From Deltaproteobacteria bacterium (GTDB taxonomy: Bacteria; Myxococcota_A; UBA796; CAJQPC01), in assembly GCA_016717595.1 (NCBI GenBank), contig JADKFE010000014.1, positions 47,145-111,144 of the forward strand: DNA of 64,000 nucleotides, given 5' to 3'. Shown piece by piece: positions 17,361 to 26,754 of the stretch (position 1 is the first letter of the stretch; the number at the start of each line of letters is the position of its first letter). A program made the position numbers and the translations under genes. Below the pieces are notes generated by a model, which was not told the DNA's origin, did not search any database, and was given only the letters and a program-made list of their open reading frames with translations.

Positions 17361-17387
17361 GCGCGCCGCTGATCGGCGCGCTTTTTT
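17361..17387 (+). terminator. Rho-independent terminator
   Basis: A perfect 8-bp GC stem, GCGCGCCG (17361-17368) and CGGCGCGC (17374-17381), has a 5-nt loop and is followed directly by six T residues. It ends the SRPBCC transcription unit and is the clearest terminator in the window. Confidence 0.88.
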
Positions 17388-17804
17388 GTGTCTTGGCCTC
17401 TCGTGACCCAAAATTTAGGGCCAGTTGACATCATTTTGACATGCCGCTGGTGTTCACGATTCTGAGGGTTTAGACGCGCTTTGGGCCCTCGTCGCGGCGA
17501 GCGGGGCGGAAACAACTCGACGGGCGGGTGCGTAGCGGCTTACACACCACGGCCTCCTTGTGCTAGTCTTCGACTCGCTGCTGTTGCCGCGGGTCACTCG
17601 GACTCCGCCGCGGAAGCTGAATCCAGCCGCTCCTTCAAATCCCACCCCCCTCTCCGCGCCCCCTGAATCACCCACCGCATGTTGGCACCTGCGGCTTGAT
17701 TTAGAGGTCGTGCCGAGGCCCCGCCGCTCCGAGGAGCGCAGGGGCTTCGGGAGGTTACTGCGCGACGCCGATCATTTGGCGAGCGCGCGAGCTGCGACCG
17801 GAAG
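17388..17804. other. Intergenic stretch without a recognisable gene
   Basis: About 417 bp lie between the terminator and the M74 peptidase. Two TTGACA hexamers occur at 17425-17430 and 17436-17441, each lacking a convincing -10 box. A TTACAC/TAGTCT pair spaced 18 nt (17540-17569) is a weak promoter candidate. No RNA gene or conserved reading frame was seen. Confidence 0.4.
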
Positions 17805-18470
17805 ATGCTCTCTACTACCCTCTTCGCCGCGATCTTCGCCTTCACTGGCGACCCAACCCCTACCCCTGCCATCCCCCCCATCTCTGACCTCGCGGGCCTT
17901 CAGGTCGGCAAGTGTGAAGAGGGGCACCTCAGCGGCGCGGTTCAGCTCCCCGAGAGCCCCCAGCACTATGTGCGCATCACCCCAGAGAATGCCTGGGGCC
18001 GCCGCGAGATGATCGACGTGCTCGTGCACGCGGGCAAACAGATGGAGTGGCTGATGCCCGAGGCCGACCCCTTCACCGTCGGCGACATCAGCGCCAAGTA
18101 CGGCGGCCAGCTCAGCGGCCATCGCAGCCACCGCCTGGGCATCGACGCCGACATCGGCGTGTACTGGCGCGACGCGTGGCAGCCCCGGGGTGAGTTCGTG
18201 AACCTGCACCCGCGGGAGTTCGACACCGAGGCCACCTGGACGCTCTTGCGGTCCATGCTCAACACCGGGCTCATCTCGCGTGTGCTGCTCGACCAGTCGC
18301 TCATCAACGAGCTCTACGACTACACCATCGAGAGCGGCGAGCTGACCATCGAGGAGGCCGACGCCATCTTCCCGCCCCAAGGCGCGAGGGTCTGGGAGAT
18401 GAGCGGGATCGTCACCCACGCCCCCAACCACGCCGACCACCTGCACGTCACGGTGCTCTGCGGCGGCTGA
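17805..18470 (+). CDS. Penicillin-insensitive murein endopeptidase (M74, MepA-like)
   Basis: This 221-residue protein has a short N-terminal signal-like segment and the M74 zinc-peptidase motifs: GHRSHRLGIDADIGVY (His, His and Asp metal ligands) and the C-terminal HADHLHVTV (HxxHxH-like). MepA enzymes cut peptide cross-links in peptidoglycan and act in the periplasm. The ribosome site is weak (GGAAG very close to the ATG). It is convergent with the CHAT-like/FHA gene, 12 bp away. Its closeness to the contractile system raises the possibility that it helps particles or cargo cross the wall. Peptidases of this type are also common housekeeping enzymes. Confidence 0.85.
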   Translation: MLSTTLFAAIFAFTGDPTPTPAIPPISDLAGLQVGKCEEGHLSGAVQLPESPQHYVRITPENAWGRREMIDVLVHAGKQMEWLMPEADPFTVGDISAKYGGQLSGHRSHRLGIDADIGVYWRDAWQPRGEFVNLHPREFDTEATWTLLRSMLNTGLISRVLLDQSLINELYDYTIESGELTIEEADAIFPPQGARVWEMSGIVTHAPNHADHLHVTVLCGG

Positions 18471-18482
18471 GGATCGCGGCGC

Positions 18483-20144
18483 TCAGTCGCTCACGCCGCG
18501 CAGCCAGGTCACCCGGGTGAGCGCGAGCACGTCGCCGACGAAGATCTGCGCCGTCCCAGCGCTGAGCGGCTCAAACCCGCCTGGGCGGCGCAGCTCACGG
18601 GCGCGGGCGAGCAGGTCTACCTCCCCAGGGCCGCGCCATCGAAGCTGACGACGAGAGAGGTGGCGGTCGGTGAGCGCCGTCTCGCCGTAGAGGGTGTGTT
18701 TGGCCGCGCTGTCTGCGACGGCGCGCCCCAGCTCGTCACCGACGTTTAGGCGCAGAAGCCGTCCGTCTTCAGGGCCGCCGAGCACCTCCAGGCGGGTCGC
18801 CAAGGCCGCCTTGGGCGCGCTCTGGGAGGAGACGCGCTCCCCGTTGTCGCTCATCAGCGTAGAGTCCGACGCCGGCGGGAGGCGCGCCGTGGCGTTCAGC
18901 AGCGCCGACACGTCGTCGCGGATGAGCGCCCAGAGGGTCTCAAGCTCAAAGCCGGGCTCCAGCCGCGCCCCGAGCGCCCGAAGGCGTGGGGTTCCAAGGG
19001 TCTCCGCGTGCTCTGGGGCGAGGAGGTCGTAGCTGCCGAGACGCTCACGAACCCCATCACGACGCATCGAGAGCATGAACCTCAGGCGCTCCGCCGCCCG
19101 ACCGCCAGGGGCCGGCCGACAGAGCGACAGGACGATGTGCTCCAGGCCGACGAAGCCGCTGGCGAGCTGTTGGGACAGCTCCAACGCGCCTTGCAGCAGG
19201 GCGCCGACCTCAGCGCTGGGACGCGGCCAGCCTTGGGGCGTCCACCGCTCTCGGATCACGCCGCCGCGGAGCGCCGCCCCGTCGGCGACGGCGAGGATGA
19301 GGCCCCCGGCGAGCTCCGGGAAGGCCACCCGCACATCCTTGACCGCCTCGGCGAGCCCCGCGACGGAGAGCAGGCCGCGGTACAGCCGCTCCAAGAGCTT
19401 GTAGGCCAGGTCGGGATCATTGGGCAAGCCGCTGAGCACGGCCCCCGCTCCTGCGCTGAGCAGGCGGGACGCGCCAACCGACCAAGACCTCTGCTCGCCG
19501 TGAACCATGACCACCGTCATGTTGGGCAGCAGCGCCCGTAGTGACGGCGGCAAGGCGTCGTCGAGGGCGCGGGCCTGCATGTGCAGCGCTCGGGCCGTGT
19601 CGGGGGCGTTGAGGAGCTCGGCCTCCGCGGGGCGCACAAACGAGCGCGGCTCGGCGAGCCCGAGCTTGAGGCAGAGCTCAGCCAGCGGGGCGCATGGAGG
19701 GCCGTCCGCCGCGCTCCACCACCCCAGGCGCAGCTCCACATGCGCCTGCCCGGTCACAGCCGTCGTCTGGGGCAAGCGCCGCACGATGCAGAGGGGCTCA
19801 CGGGCCTCCCACAAGGCGCCGGATGGGTCTACACAGCGCTCCCAAGGGAGGTTCTGCACGGCCTCGTCTTCACAGACGATGAGCAGCACGGTGGGCTCGT
19901 GTCGCTCGCGCGCGGAGCCGAGGGCCGTGTAGACCCCCGCGAGCACGCTCGGACACCGGGCGAGCGCTTGGCCGAGCAAGGCGCCGACCTCCTCAGGCCG
20001 CCCCGCCGCGCTCGCCGCGGTCACCGCCTGGACGATCTCCGAGGTCACGACGCCCAGCGCAGGGGGCGCGCCGCCTTCGCTCAACGTGAGGGCCCACCCC
20101 CCTTCGGCGGCGCTGGCGACCCGTAGGTTTAGCTGTCGGGGCAT
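18483..20144 (-). CDS. Degenerate CHAT-like / Clp-N-like / FHA protein, divergent from the contractile system
   Basis: This protein of about 553 residues has three visible parts. The first resembles a CHAT (caspase-like) domain: LPWERCVDPSGALWE, then LLSAGAGAVLSGLPND and a YRGLL...LAEAVKDVR ending typical of the fold. At the catalytic positions it has ALHMQA instead of a His-Gly-His core, and VVMVHGEQ where the nucleophilic Cys belongs, so protease activity is unlikely. The middle segment SGFVGLEHIVLSL looks like a Clp-N repeat. The end is an FHA phosphothreonine-reading domain (LTDRHLSRRQLRWRG). I chose the ATG at 20144, which has GGA upstream; in-frame ATGs at 20156 and 20180 are possible. 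Its divergent position suggests a regulatory or scaffold role for the injection system. Confidence 0.6.
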   Translation of the reverse strand: MPRQLNLRVASAAEGGWALTLSEGGAPPALGVVTSEIVQAVTAASAAGRPEEVGALLGQALARCPSVLAGVYTALGSARERHEPTVLLIVCEDEAVQNLPWERCVDPSGALWEAREPLCIVRRLPQTTAVTGQAHVELRLGWWSAADGPPCAPLAELCLKLGLAEPRSFVRPAEAELLNAPDTARALHMQARALDDALPPSLRALLPNMTVVMVHGEQRSWSVGASRLLSAGAGAVLSGLPNDPDLAYKLLERLYRGLLSVAGLAEAVKDVRVAFPELAGGLILAVADGAALRGGVIRERWTPQGWPRPSAEVGALLQGALELSQQLASGFVGLEHIVLSLCRPAPGGRAAERLRFMLSMRRDGVRERLGSYDLLAPEHAETLGTPRLRALGARLEPGFELETLWALIRDDVSALLNATARLPPASDSTLMSDNGERVSSQSAPKAALATRLEVLGGPEDGRLLRLNVGDELGRAVADSAAKHTLYGETALTDRHLSRRQLRWRGPGEVDLLARARELRRPGGFEPLSAGTAQIFVGDVLALTRVTWLRGVSD

Positions 20145-20370
20145 AAACAGTTCCATATGCACTATTCTATTGGAGCCCATAGGGTGATTTTGCTCGTTCA
20201 AGCGGGGGTGTCGGGCGAGAGTCTGCCAGAGATCGGGGCCGATCGGGAGCTCCGTTAGCGTAAGCGGCTGAGATGACTTGGGGCGGGCCCAGGATCGGCC
20301 GATCAACGGCTAATAAAATGTCTTCACCATGACCTGGCCGGGCAAAACGGGGATCACCACCTCGATAGAC

Positions 20371-20400
20371 TTGACCGCGAGTCGGTGAGTGGTGTAGCTT
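20371..20400 (+). promoter_or_regulatory. Candidate promoter of the contractile injection system operon
   Basis: TTGACC at 20371-20376 and TAGCTT at 20395-20400 are separated by 18 nt. The first structural gene begins at a GTG at 20473 behind a strong AGGAGGGAG. A GTGAGC...GCTCAC inverted repeat lies in the leader. No other promoter-like site was evident within the densely packed operon. Confidence 0.4.
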
Positions 20401-20472
20401 CGGTCAAACGAACGGGACGGTCGTGAGCGCCACGACTGGCTCACTGGCAAGAGGTCAGACAGGAGGGAGCGG

Positions 20473-22049
20473 GTGTCGGAATCCAGCGCCAAGGAGCTCT
20501 TCCCAGAGGGCCTCGACACATCGTTTCAGGGCGTCCGGGAGCGGATGTTAGACTCTCTGGAGTCCTCTGGTCTGCTCTCCGACCGCACGCCTGGCAGCGT
20601 CTTACGCACCCTCGTCGAGACCTTCTCCCGCGAGATGGCGACGTTCTACACCGCGCTCACCCTCGCGCACGACTCGGGCTACCTGGAGACCGCCCAAGGC
20701 CCCGCCCTGGACAAGGTCGTCGCGATGTTGGGAGTCACCCGCGCCAGGGCGGGTCGCCTCACGGGCAAGGTCGCCCTCGCCCGGGCGACACCAGCGCCGG
20801 AAGACATCATCATCCCCGCCGGTCTGCATGTGTCGGGCCCCGCGGTGATGGTGACGATCAAAGGCAAAGCCGAGCCCATCACACCCATCCTAGAGGTCGC
20901 TGAGCAGGCCGTGCTGCGCCGCGGGGAGCGCAGGGTGCTGGTGGTCGCCCAAGAGACCCAAGACCACGACCTCGCCGCGATCCCAGCCTCGCCCCCGGCG
21001 CGCTCAACCAGCTCCCCCGGCCGCTTTTGGGCGTTGAGACCGTCTCCAACCCCGATCCAATCCTTCGCGGCGGCGCGGACGAGCCCGATGAGAGCCTCCG
21101 CGCCCGCGCCCGCGTGGCCCTTCGCGCAGGAGAGCAGGCCACACGCGAGTCCATCGAGGCCGCCGTGCGCGCCCAAGGAGTGCAGCAGGTCACCGTCGAG
21201 GAGCCCCAAGACGGCCCCGCGGGCCAGCTCATCGTGCGCATCTCCGATCCCGGCTTTGAGCGTGACGTGGCCCGTCAAGAGGCCGTTCGCGGCGCGATCC
21301 GCGCCACGAAGGCCGCGGGGGTGCGCGCGTCGGTGATCTACCTGAGCACGGTGTACTTCGCGCCGGAGATCATCGTGGAGGTCGAGGACGAGCAGATGAC
21401 CGCCGAACACCCCGACTGGCCCGCCCTACGCGCCGAGATCGACGCCGGGGTGCGCCGCTACGTCGGAGGCCTCGGCGCGGGCTCCAAGATCCTCCTCGAC
21501 AAGCTGCGCGCCACGGCCCTGGCGATCCCCAAGGTGCGCTCGGTCAGCTTTGGGGCGCAGACGGCCCTCGGCCCGCTCCCCGAGGGCACAACAGACCTCA
21601 CACAGATCCTCAACATCGCCACCGACAGGCTCACCGAGGGCGTCGGCTGGGCGCTGGAGGCCCAAGAGACCCCCGCGATTCACCCCACCCTCGGCGCGGC
21701 GATCTACCTCAAGGCGGTCTCACGGGCGCGGCTCAACGTCGCGGTGTCGATGCAGAACAACTCCTTGCCGCTGGCGACGCTTCAAGAGAGCGTTCGCTCG
21801 GCGCTCACCGCCTGGTTCAACACCCTCCCGCCCGACGCCTCAGTCACGCCGCCCCAACGCACGCTCAAACAGAGCAGCGCCGAGTCCGCGCTCAAAGACA
21901 AGACCCTCACCAAGGCGGTGAAGGCGATGCAGCTTGTCCACGAGCACACCGGCGAGACCGAGTACATCACCTCCTCCACCGACGCCGTCGTGGGCGACGA
22001 AGAGCGGTTCATCATCGGGCGCATCACAGTCACCGTGGAGAGCGCGTGA
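20473..22049 (+). CDS. Baseplate J-like protein (gp6/gpJ family), frame broken by one base
   Basis: Starting at a GTG with AGGAGGGAG upstream, the N-terminal part has the J-family pattern of an early helical region and SGYLETAQGPALDKVVAMLG, then GKVALARATPAPEDIIIPAG. The frame is lost after DHDLAA at about 20977. In the next frame DPSLAPGALNQLPRPLLGVE and NPDPILRGGADEPDESLRAR continue the classic gpJ core to the stop at 22049. One missing base restores a protein of about 525 residues. In phage tails and injection systems this protein forms the wedge linking sheath and hub. Its end overlaps the next gene by 4 bp. Both halves look intact and conserved, so error or recent loss are both possible. 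Confidence 0.8.
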
Positions 22050-23617
22050 AGCCAGCCGACCGCGCGCAGCGAATGGAGGAGCGCCTCCCCCTGGTGCTCC
22101 AGGGCGGCGCCAACACGCGCCGTCTGCTGCTCGCCCTCGCCCAAGAGCTCTCCCGTGAGGAGCGCGGGAACCAGCTCCTGCTGATGTCGCGCTGGTTTGA
22201 GCTGGCCCAAGGTTGGGTCGCGAAGGACGTGCGCGGGGCGCGGGACGGCAAGCCGAGCCGGGTCGCTGAAGACGCCGCTGAGCGCGAGATGACCGCGAGC
22301 CGAGAGCTCGGCCGCCTCGTGGGCATCCTCGGCCTACGCCCCGACGTGGGAGAGTCCGCCCGAGAGCTGCGCGACCGCGCGGCGGCGTTCGTGTCGATTC
22401 ATCGTGAGGGCCTGGGCACGGCGCGGGCGATCTTTAAGCTCGCGGCGCTGGTCTACCGCGCGAAGTGGCCGCCGACGCTCACCTGGGAGCAAGGCGTCGC
22501 CACCAGCACCTTTGAGGTCAAGGGCGCCCGGGGCAAACCCCGTCTGTTGCGCCTGGAGCTGCGAGAGAGCCCCGCCGAGGGGGTCGAGCAGAGCTTCACC
22601 GGCGTGCAGCACGGCATGGTGCTGCTCACCTCCCACGATGGCCTCCCGCCCTTGCCCGCGGGCCACGACGCCGTCGTCGCCGAGCAGGCCGTGGAGCGCC
22701 CACGCCCAGAGCTTCACCTCACCGCCAGGGGCGGCCCCGTCGTTTTCCCCTGCGTCACCCACGTCGAGAGCGGCGAGGTGCTGCTGTTCTTGGGCGAGAT
22801 CCCCCAAGACAAGACGCTGAGCCTGCGCCACGACCGGCCGCCTCGTCTCAACGGCATGACGATCCCCGACGGCGACACGCTCTTGCTCTGCGCCGCCGAC
22901 CCACCCCGCTTCAACCACCGCCAGGCCACGTTCTCTGGCGCGTCGGGCGACGGCGCCCGCTTCACCCAGCTTCGCCATGGCCGCAGCGTGCCCGAGCTGC
23001 GCCCCGGGGTGAACCGCTTCATGGTGAGCTTCCTCACCGAAGATCAGGTCATCGGGCTCGCCTCAACCGGGGTGGTGCCGCCCTCCGTCGGGCCGACGCC
23101 CCCCGAGGCCTCGGTTGACCTCACCTTACGCTGGCGGGCGAGCGCCCCGGCGACGTTCACCCTACGCGTCCCGGCCGACTACCTGCCCGAACGTTTCGGA
23201 ACCCTCGACGGCCTCGCCGATGAGCTGACCCGCGCCATCGAGTACGGTCGCGCCGCGGGTGTGCGTGGGCGTCTTGAGCTGGCTGTGCCCACCCAATCCG
23301 ACGTCGTGACCCTCAGCGACCGCCTTGGCCTCGACGCCACTCTGAGCCCCCGAGAGCCCTTCGCCGTAGACGACTCGCGCCTTGGCCTCGACGCCACGAT
23401 CACGCTGATTGAGTCTGATCTCAGCCCGGACGAACGTTTCGCCACCCCGGCGCGCTTCGACGAGCACCGTTTTAACCACGGCCTGTTCACCACCACCCCC
23501 GTCGGCCCTGGCGTCTTCGACTCCACGCGCTTCGGCACCTCCACCTTTACCGACGGGGCCGGCGTGTTCGGCGCCTCCCGCTTCGGGATCGGCCGCTTCG
23601 CTGACTCGGCGAGCTGA
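22046..23617 (+). CDS. Tail protein I/gp7-like baseplate component with C-terminal xxxRF repeats
   Basis: This 523-residue protein overlaps gpJ by ATGA, the usual position of tail protein I. The N-terminal third is helical (ELGRLVGILGLRPDVGESAR) and the middle is beta-rich, like baseplate wedge or distal-tail proteins. The last 60 residues carry phenylalanine about every fifth position (ERF, ARF, HRF, GLF, STRF, SRF, GRF), preceded by a doubled LGLDAT motif. This resembles a pentapeptide-type coil that could form an elongated rod. I infer that it builds the baseplate periphery and may attach fibres. No domain gives a firmer identity. Confidence 0.6.
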   Translation: MKPADRAQRMEERLPLVLQGGANTRRLLLALAQELSREERGNQLLLMSRWFELAQGWVAKDVRGARDGKPSRVAEDAAEREMTASRELGRLVGILGLRPDVGESARELRDRAAAFVSIHREGLGTARAIFKLAALVYRAKWPPTLTWEQGVATSTFEVKGARGKPRLLRLELRESPAEGVEQSFTGVQHGMVLLTSHDGLPPLPAGHDAVVAEQAVERPRPELHLTARGGPVVFPCVTHVESGEVLLFLGEIPQDKTLSLRHDRPPRLNGMTIPDGDTLLLCAADPPRFNHRQATFSGASGDGARFTQLRHGRSVPELRPGVNRFMVSFLTEDQVIGLASTGVVPPSVGPTPPEASVDLTLRWRASAPATFTLRVPADYLPERFGTLDGLADELTRAIEYGRAAGVRGRLELAVPTQSDVVTLSDRLGLDATLSPREPFAVDDSRLGLDATITLIESDLSPDERFATPARFDEHRFNHGLFTTTPVGPGVFDSTRFGTSTFTDGAGVFGASRFGIGRFADSAS

Positions 23618-23685
23618 GCGCCGCGCCCTCTCCTTCGTTTACCTCGTCTCCCCTTCCCCTCTCCCCGCGAGCCCCCGGAGCCCCG

Positions 23686-24634
23686 ATGGCGACGTACGAT
23701 CCCTACATCAAGCGCGCGGCTGGCGACTTTATCGCCGCCGACGACTGGAACGAGATTCAGCGACTCGGGCGCCAGGATCTCGCCGAGCACGACCACACCG
23801 GCGGGCTCAAGGGCCCGAAGCTCACCGGCGACGCCATCGCCGCGGACGCGACGCTCAACATCAAGCGGCTGAACGCCGACGAGATCAAGCTCGCCGATCG
23901 CCTCTTGGGCAAACGCCTGAGCGACGTCGAAGAGCTGGCCACCGCGGCGCTGTCCGCCAAAGGCGGCGCCATCGACGGCAGCCTGACCATCGGCGGCGAC
24001 CTCACCGTGAAGGGCAAGATCAACGGCAGCGTCTCCACAGGCGGCGGAGGAGGCGCCACGTTCGCCATGGCGACGTTGCCCGAGACGAAGTCTCTCAAGA
24101 CAGAGACCTTCTCGGCCACGGGGCTCACCGCGACGATCACGCTCACAGAGGCCTGCATCATCACGGCCACGGCGAACATCTCGGTGGCCGATCTGGCGAG
24201 CGCCCAGTTTGCCTTCGTCGCGATGGTGTCGTCCAGCCGCGTCACGGTGCCGTTTGTGCCGCGCGAGGCCTCCACGTCTGAGCTGGAGCGCGCGGAGGCG
24301 CTCAAAGAGCTGGAGTCCGCGAGCGGGACGCAACCGCTCATTGTCCACAATCCCAAAGCCCACGGCGTCTTCCCAGATCGACCCGACCACCTACTACAAG
24401 CAGCTCGCCGCCGCCGCCAAGCTCGGCGATGAGGGGGTCGGCGTAGGCGCCACGATCAAGACCGTCGCCGCAAAGACGACCATCCTGCCCCTGGCGTTCA
24501 CCCAGGTCACGGCGCTGCCCGCGGGCACCTATTCCGTCGCCTTGGCCGTGAAGGGTGAGGTGAGCCTCACCTCCGCCTCCATCTTTGTCGTCACCCAGAC
24601 CGCCGATCTCACGGCCTTCGACACCACCCGCTGA
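23686..24634 (+). CDS. Tail-fibre/collar-like protein, frame broken by one base
   Basis: The N-terminus (YDPYIKRAAGDFIAADDWN) and the shaft-like DHTGGLKGPKLTGDAI and GSLTIGGDLTVKGKINGSVS match phage fibre or collar proteins that trimerise before a globular tip. A Gly-rich hinge (about residues 115-123) leads to a beta-sandwich-like head. The frame shifts at about 24370 (CTTCCC). The rest, QIDPTTYYKQLAAAAKLGDE to the stop at 24634, is in the +1 frame. Corrected length is about 315 residues. It probably mediates target-cell or matrix contact. Its place between the baseplate genes and the sheath supports a tail-fibre role. Confidence 0.6.
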
Positions 24635-24690
24635 CCCAGCGACTCGTCGCCCTACCCCTCTTCTTCGCTCCCAGCCTAAGGAAAGACACC

Positions 24691-26328
24691 ATGGCACGCA
24701 TCATCCCCGGAGTACAGGTCACCGTCGTCAAGGAGGTCGTCCCGCAGCAGCTCTCGCCCTCAGGGGTGTTGGGGCTCGTCGGCGTGGTCGAGCGCGGGGG
24801 CGGCGTGCAGCGCGCCGCCTCTTGGAGCCGCTTCGTCGAGCTGTTCGGCCCTGGGAGCGCGTGGTCGTTGCCCGAGGCGCGGCAGGCCCTTGAGAACGGC
24901 GTCTTTGAGCTCGTCGTCTCCCCGGTGGACGCCAGCTCCGCGTCGAGCGCCTCAGGCGGCGTTGGAGACGGCACAAACGAGCGGTTCAAGCTCACCGCTC
25001 GCGCCGCGGGTATCTGGGCCAACAACCTCAAGGTCGAGCTTGGCCAGCGCAAAAAAGGCGACGTGGTGACGGGCATCGATCTCGCCGTGCAGCGCCCCGG
25101 CGAAGACGACCCCGAGAAACACCAGAACCTGCACATCTTGCCCGGCCACCCGCGCTACATCGGCGCCGTGCTCGCCGCGCGCAGCTCGCTCGTGCAGGCC
25201 GAGAGCTCCCGCCCCCTCGCCCTCGTCACCACGGGCGGCTCCGGCACCGACCTCTCCGCCGCGGGCACCAAGAGCCTCAACCTCCTCACCGACGACAAGT
25301 CCACGGCGGTCGTCAAGATCAACGTGGTCAGCGCGGCCACGGTGAACGTGAAGGTCTCGGGCACGGCGGCGGCGGCGAACGTCGTCCTCAAGCGCGGCCA
25401 GGTCACCCTCGCTGAGCTGAGCGACGTGAACCTCTCCACCTCGGCCTGGGCCATCGTCGACGCCTTGGATGAGCTAGAGGACGTCACCGTCGAGGTCGGC
25501 GGCTGGCCCGTGGCGGGCTCGGCCACCCTGACCGGCGGCACGGACGCCGGGCTCACCGAGTACCGCGACGCCATCGACGCCCTGAAGGAAGAAGGCGACG
25601 TCGACATGGTGCTCGCCGCGCCCCAAGACTTCTCCAAGCCCGACAAGATCGCCCGCATCTACAGCGCGGTCATCGCGCACAGCGAGGTCATGGCCGCGGA
25701 CAGCAAGGGCCGCGTCGGCTTCGGGCAGGTCGCCCCGGCCGCCACGTCCGAGCAGGCGGGCGAGCTCGCCCAGTCCCTCGTCTCCGACCGCTTCGTGCTC
25801 GTCGCGCCGCACGGCTGCGTCGGCGCCGTCGCCGGTCGTGTCGGCGGGCTCTCCTACTTCCAGTCCCCCACCTTCAAGACCATCTCCGGCGTGCCCAAGC
25901 TCTCCGTGGCCCTGGGCATCGAGGCCCAGCAGGCGCTGTTGCGCACCTTCGTGCTCCCCGTCGTGAAGGAGCGTGGCCGCGGGGTCATCGTCGTGAAGGG
26001 CATCACCACCGACGGCGACCAGATCAACGTGCGCCGCGTCGCCGACCGGGCTGTGCGCGGCGTGAAGATGATCGGCGACCTCTTCATCGGGCGTCTCAAC
26101 ACCGCCGATGGCCGCGCCGCCCTCAAACAGAAGCTCGCCGAGCTGCTCCTTCAGATGGAGAAAGACGGCGCCATCGTGCCCTCCACCGACGGCACCGACC
26201 CGGCCTTCAAGGTGGACGTTTATTCGTCCCAGTCCGACTTCGCCCAAGGCATCGTGCGGGTGGACATGGCCGTCCGCCCCGTTCGCGCCATCGACTACAT
26301 CTACGCCACCGTGCTGGTCCAGGCCTGA
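24691..26328 (+). CDS. Contractile tail sheath protein
   Basis: This 545-residue protein starts at an ATG after GGAAAG. The N-terminal PGVQVTVVKEVVPQQLSPSG and the C-terminal domain (GRVGGLSYFQSPTFKTISGV, KERGRGVIVVKGITTDGDQI, and a final MAVRPVRAIDYIYATVLV) are those of phage and injection-system sheaths. Subunits stack around the tube and contract to drive it into the target. The C-terminal half has the usual sheath/tube contact sequence. There is only one sheath gene here, whereas several extracellular injection systems have two or three. Its presence defines the cluster as contractile. Confidence 0.92.
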   Translation: MARIIPGVQVTVVKEVVPQQLSPSGVLGLVGVVERGGGVQRAASWSRFVELFGPGSAWSLPEARQALENGVFELVVSPVDASSASSASGGVGDGTNERFKLTARAAGIWANNLKVELGQRKKGDVVTGIDLAVQRPGEDDPEKHQNLHILPGHPRYIGAVLAARSSLVQAESSRPLALVTTGGSGTDLSAAGTKSLNLLTDDKSTAVVKINVVSAATVNVKVSGTAAAANVVLKRGQVTLAELSDVNLSTSAWAIVDALDELEDVTVEVGGWPVAGSATLTGGTDAGLTEYRDAIDALKEEGDVDMVLAAPQDFSKPDKIARIYSAVIAHSEVMAADSKGRVGFGQVAPAATSEQAGELAQSLVSDRFVLVAPHGCVGAVAGRVGGLSYFQSPTFKTISGVPKLSVALGIEAQQALLRTFVLPVVKERGRGVIVVKGITTDGDQINVRRVADRAVRGVKMIGDLFIGRLNTADGRAALKQKLAELLLQMEKDGAIVPSTDGTDPAFKVDVYSSQSDFAQGIVRVDMAVRPVRAIDYIYATVLVQA

Positions 26329-26355
26329 TCGGCCCGTACCTGGAGGACTTGACCC

Positions 26356-26751
26356 ATGCCCAGCGTCTTCTCTGCGAACCGCAGCAGCATCCTCGTGGAC
26401 GGCGAGCCCGTCGAGGGGCTGCAGTCCATCACCTTCCGCGTCGTCACCGAGCGTGAGGACGTGCGCGCCATCGGCTCGGATGAGCGCGTGGACGTGAGCT
26501 TCGGCTTACGCACCGTGCTCGGTGAGCTCTCTGTGCGCTCTCACGCCGCCGGCCTCGACAAGGCCCTCGACGAGCGCGCCGCGTTCCAGCTCGTCGCCTC
26601 GCTCAAGAAGGACAAGGGCATGGTGGACAGCCCCACCCGCACCTACTCCTTCGACGACTGTTTTGTCGAGGGCAAGAGCTTCGGCATGGACGCGGGCGGC
26701 ACCGCCGTCACCACCTACAGCTTCACCGCCACCCGGGTGCGTGAGGAGTAG
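26356..26751 (+). CDS. Tail tube protein
   Basis: This 131-residue beta-barrel-type protein sits directly after the sheath, the normal tube position. It has a domain with EPVEGLQSITFRVVTEREDV and a C-terminal SYTFRYD-like beta segment (VTTYSFTATRVREE). Length and placement match the gpFII/gp19-type tube subunit that stacks as hexamers inside the sheath. The stop codon is 3 bp from the GTG start of the next gene, so the two are probably translationally coupled. Confidence 0.82.
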   Translation: MPSVFSANRSSILVDGEPVEGLQSITFRVVTEREDVRAIGSDERVDVSFGLRTVLGELSVRSHAAGLDKALDERAAFQLVASLKKDKGMVDSPTRTYSFDDCFVEGKSFGMDAGGTAVTTYSFTATRVREE

Positions 26752-26754
26752 CGC

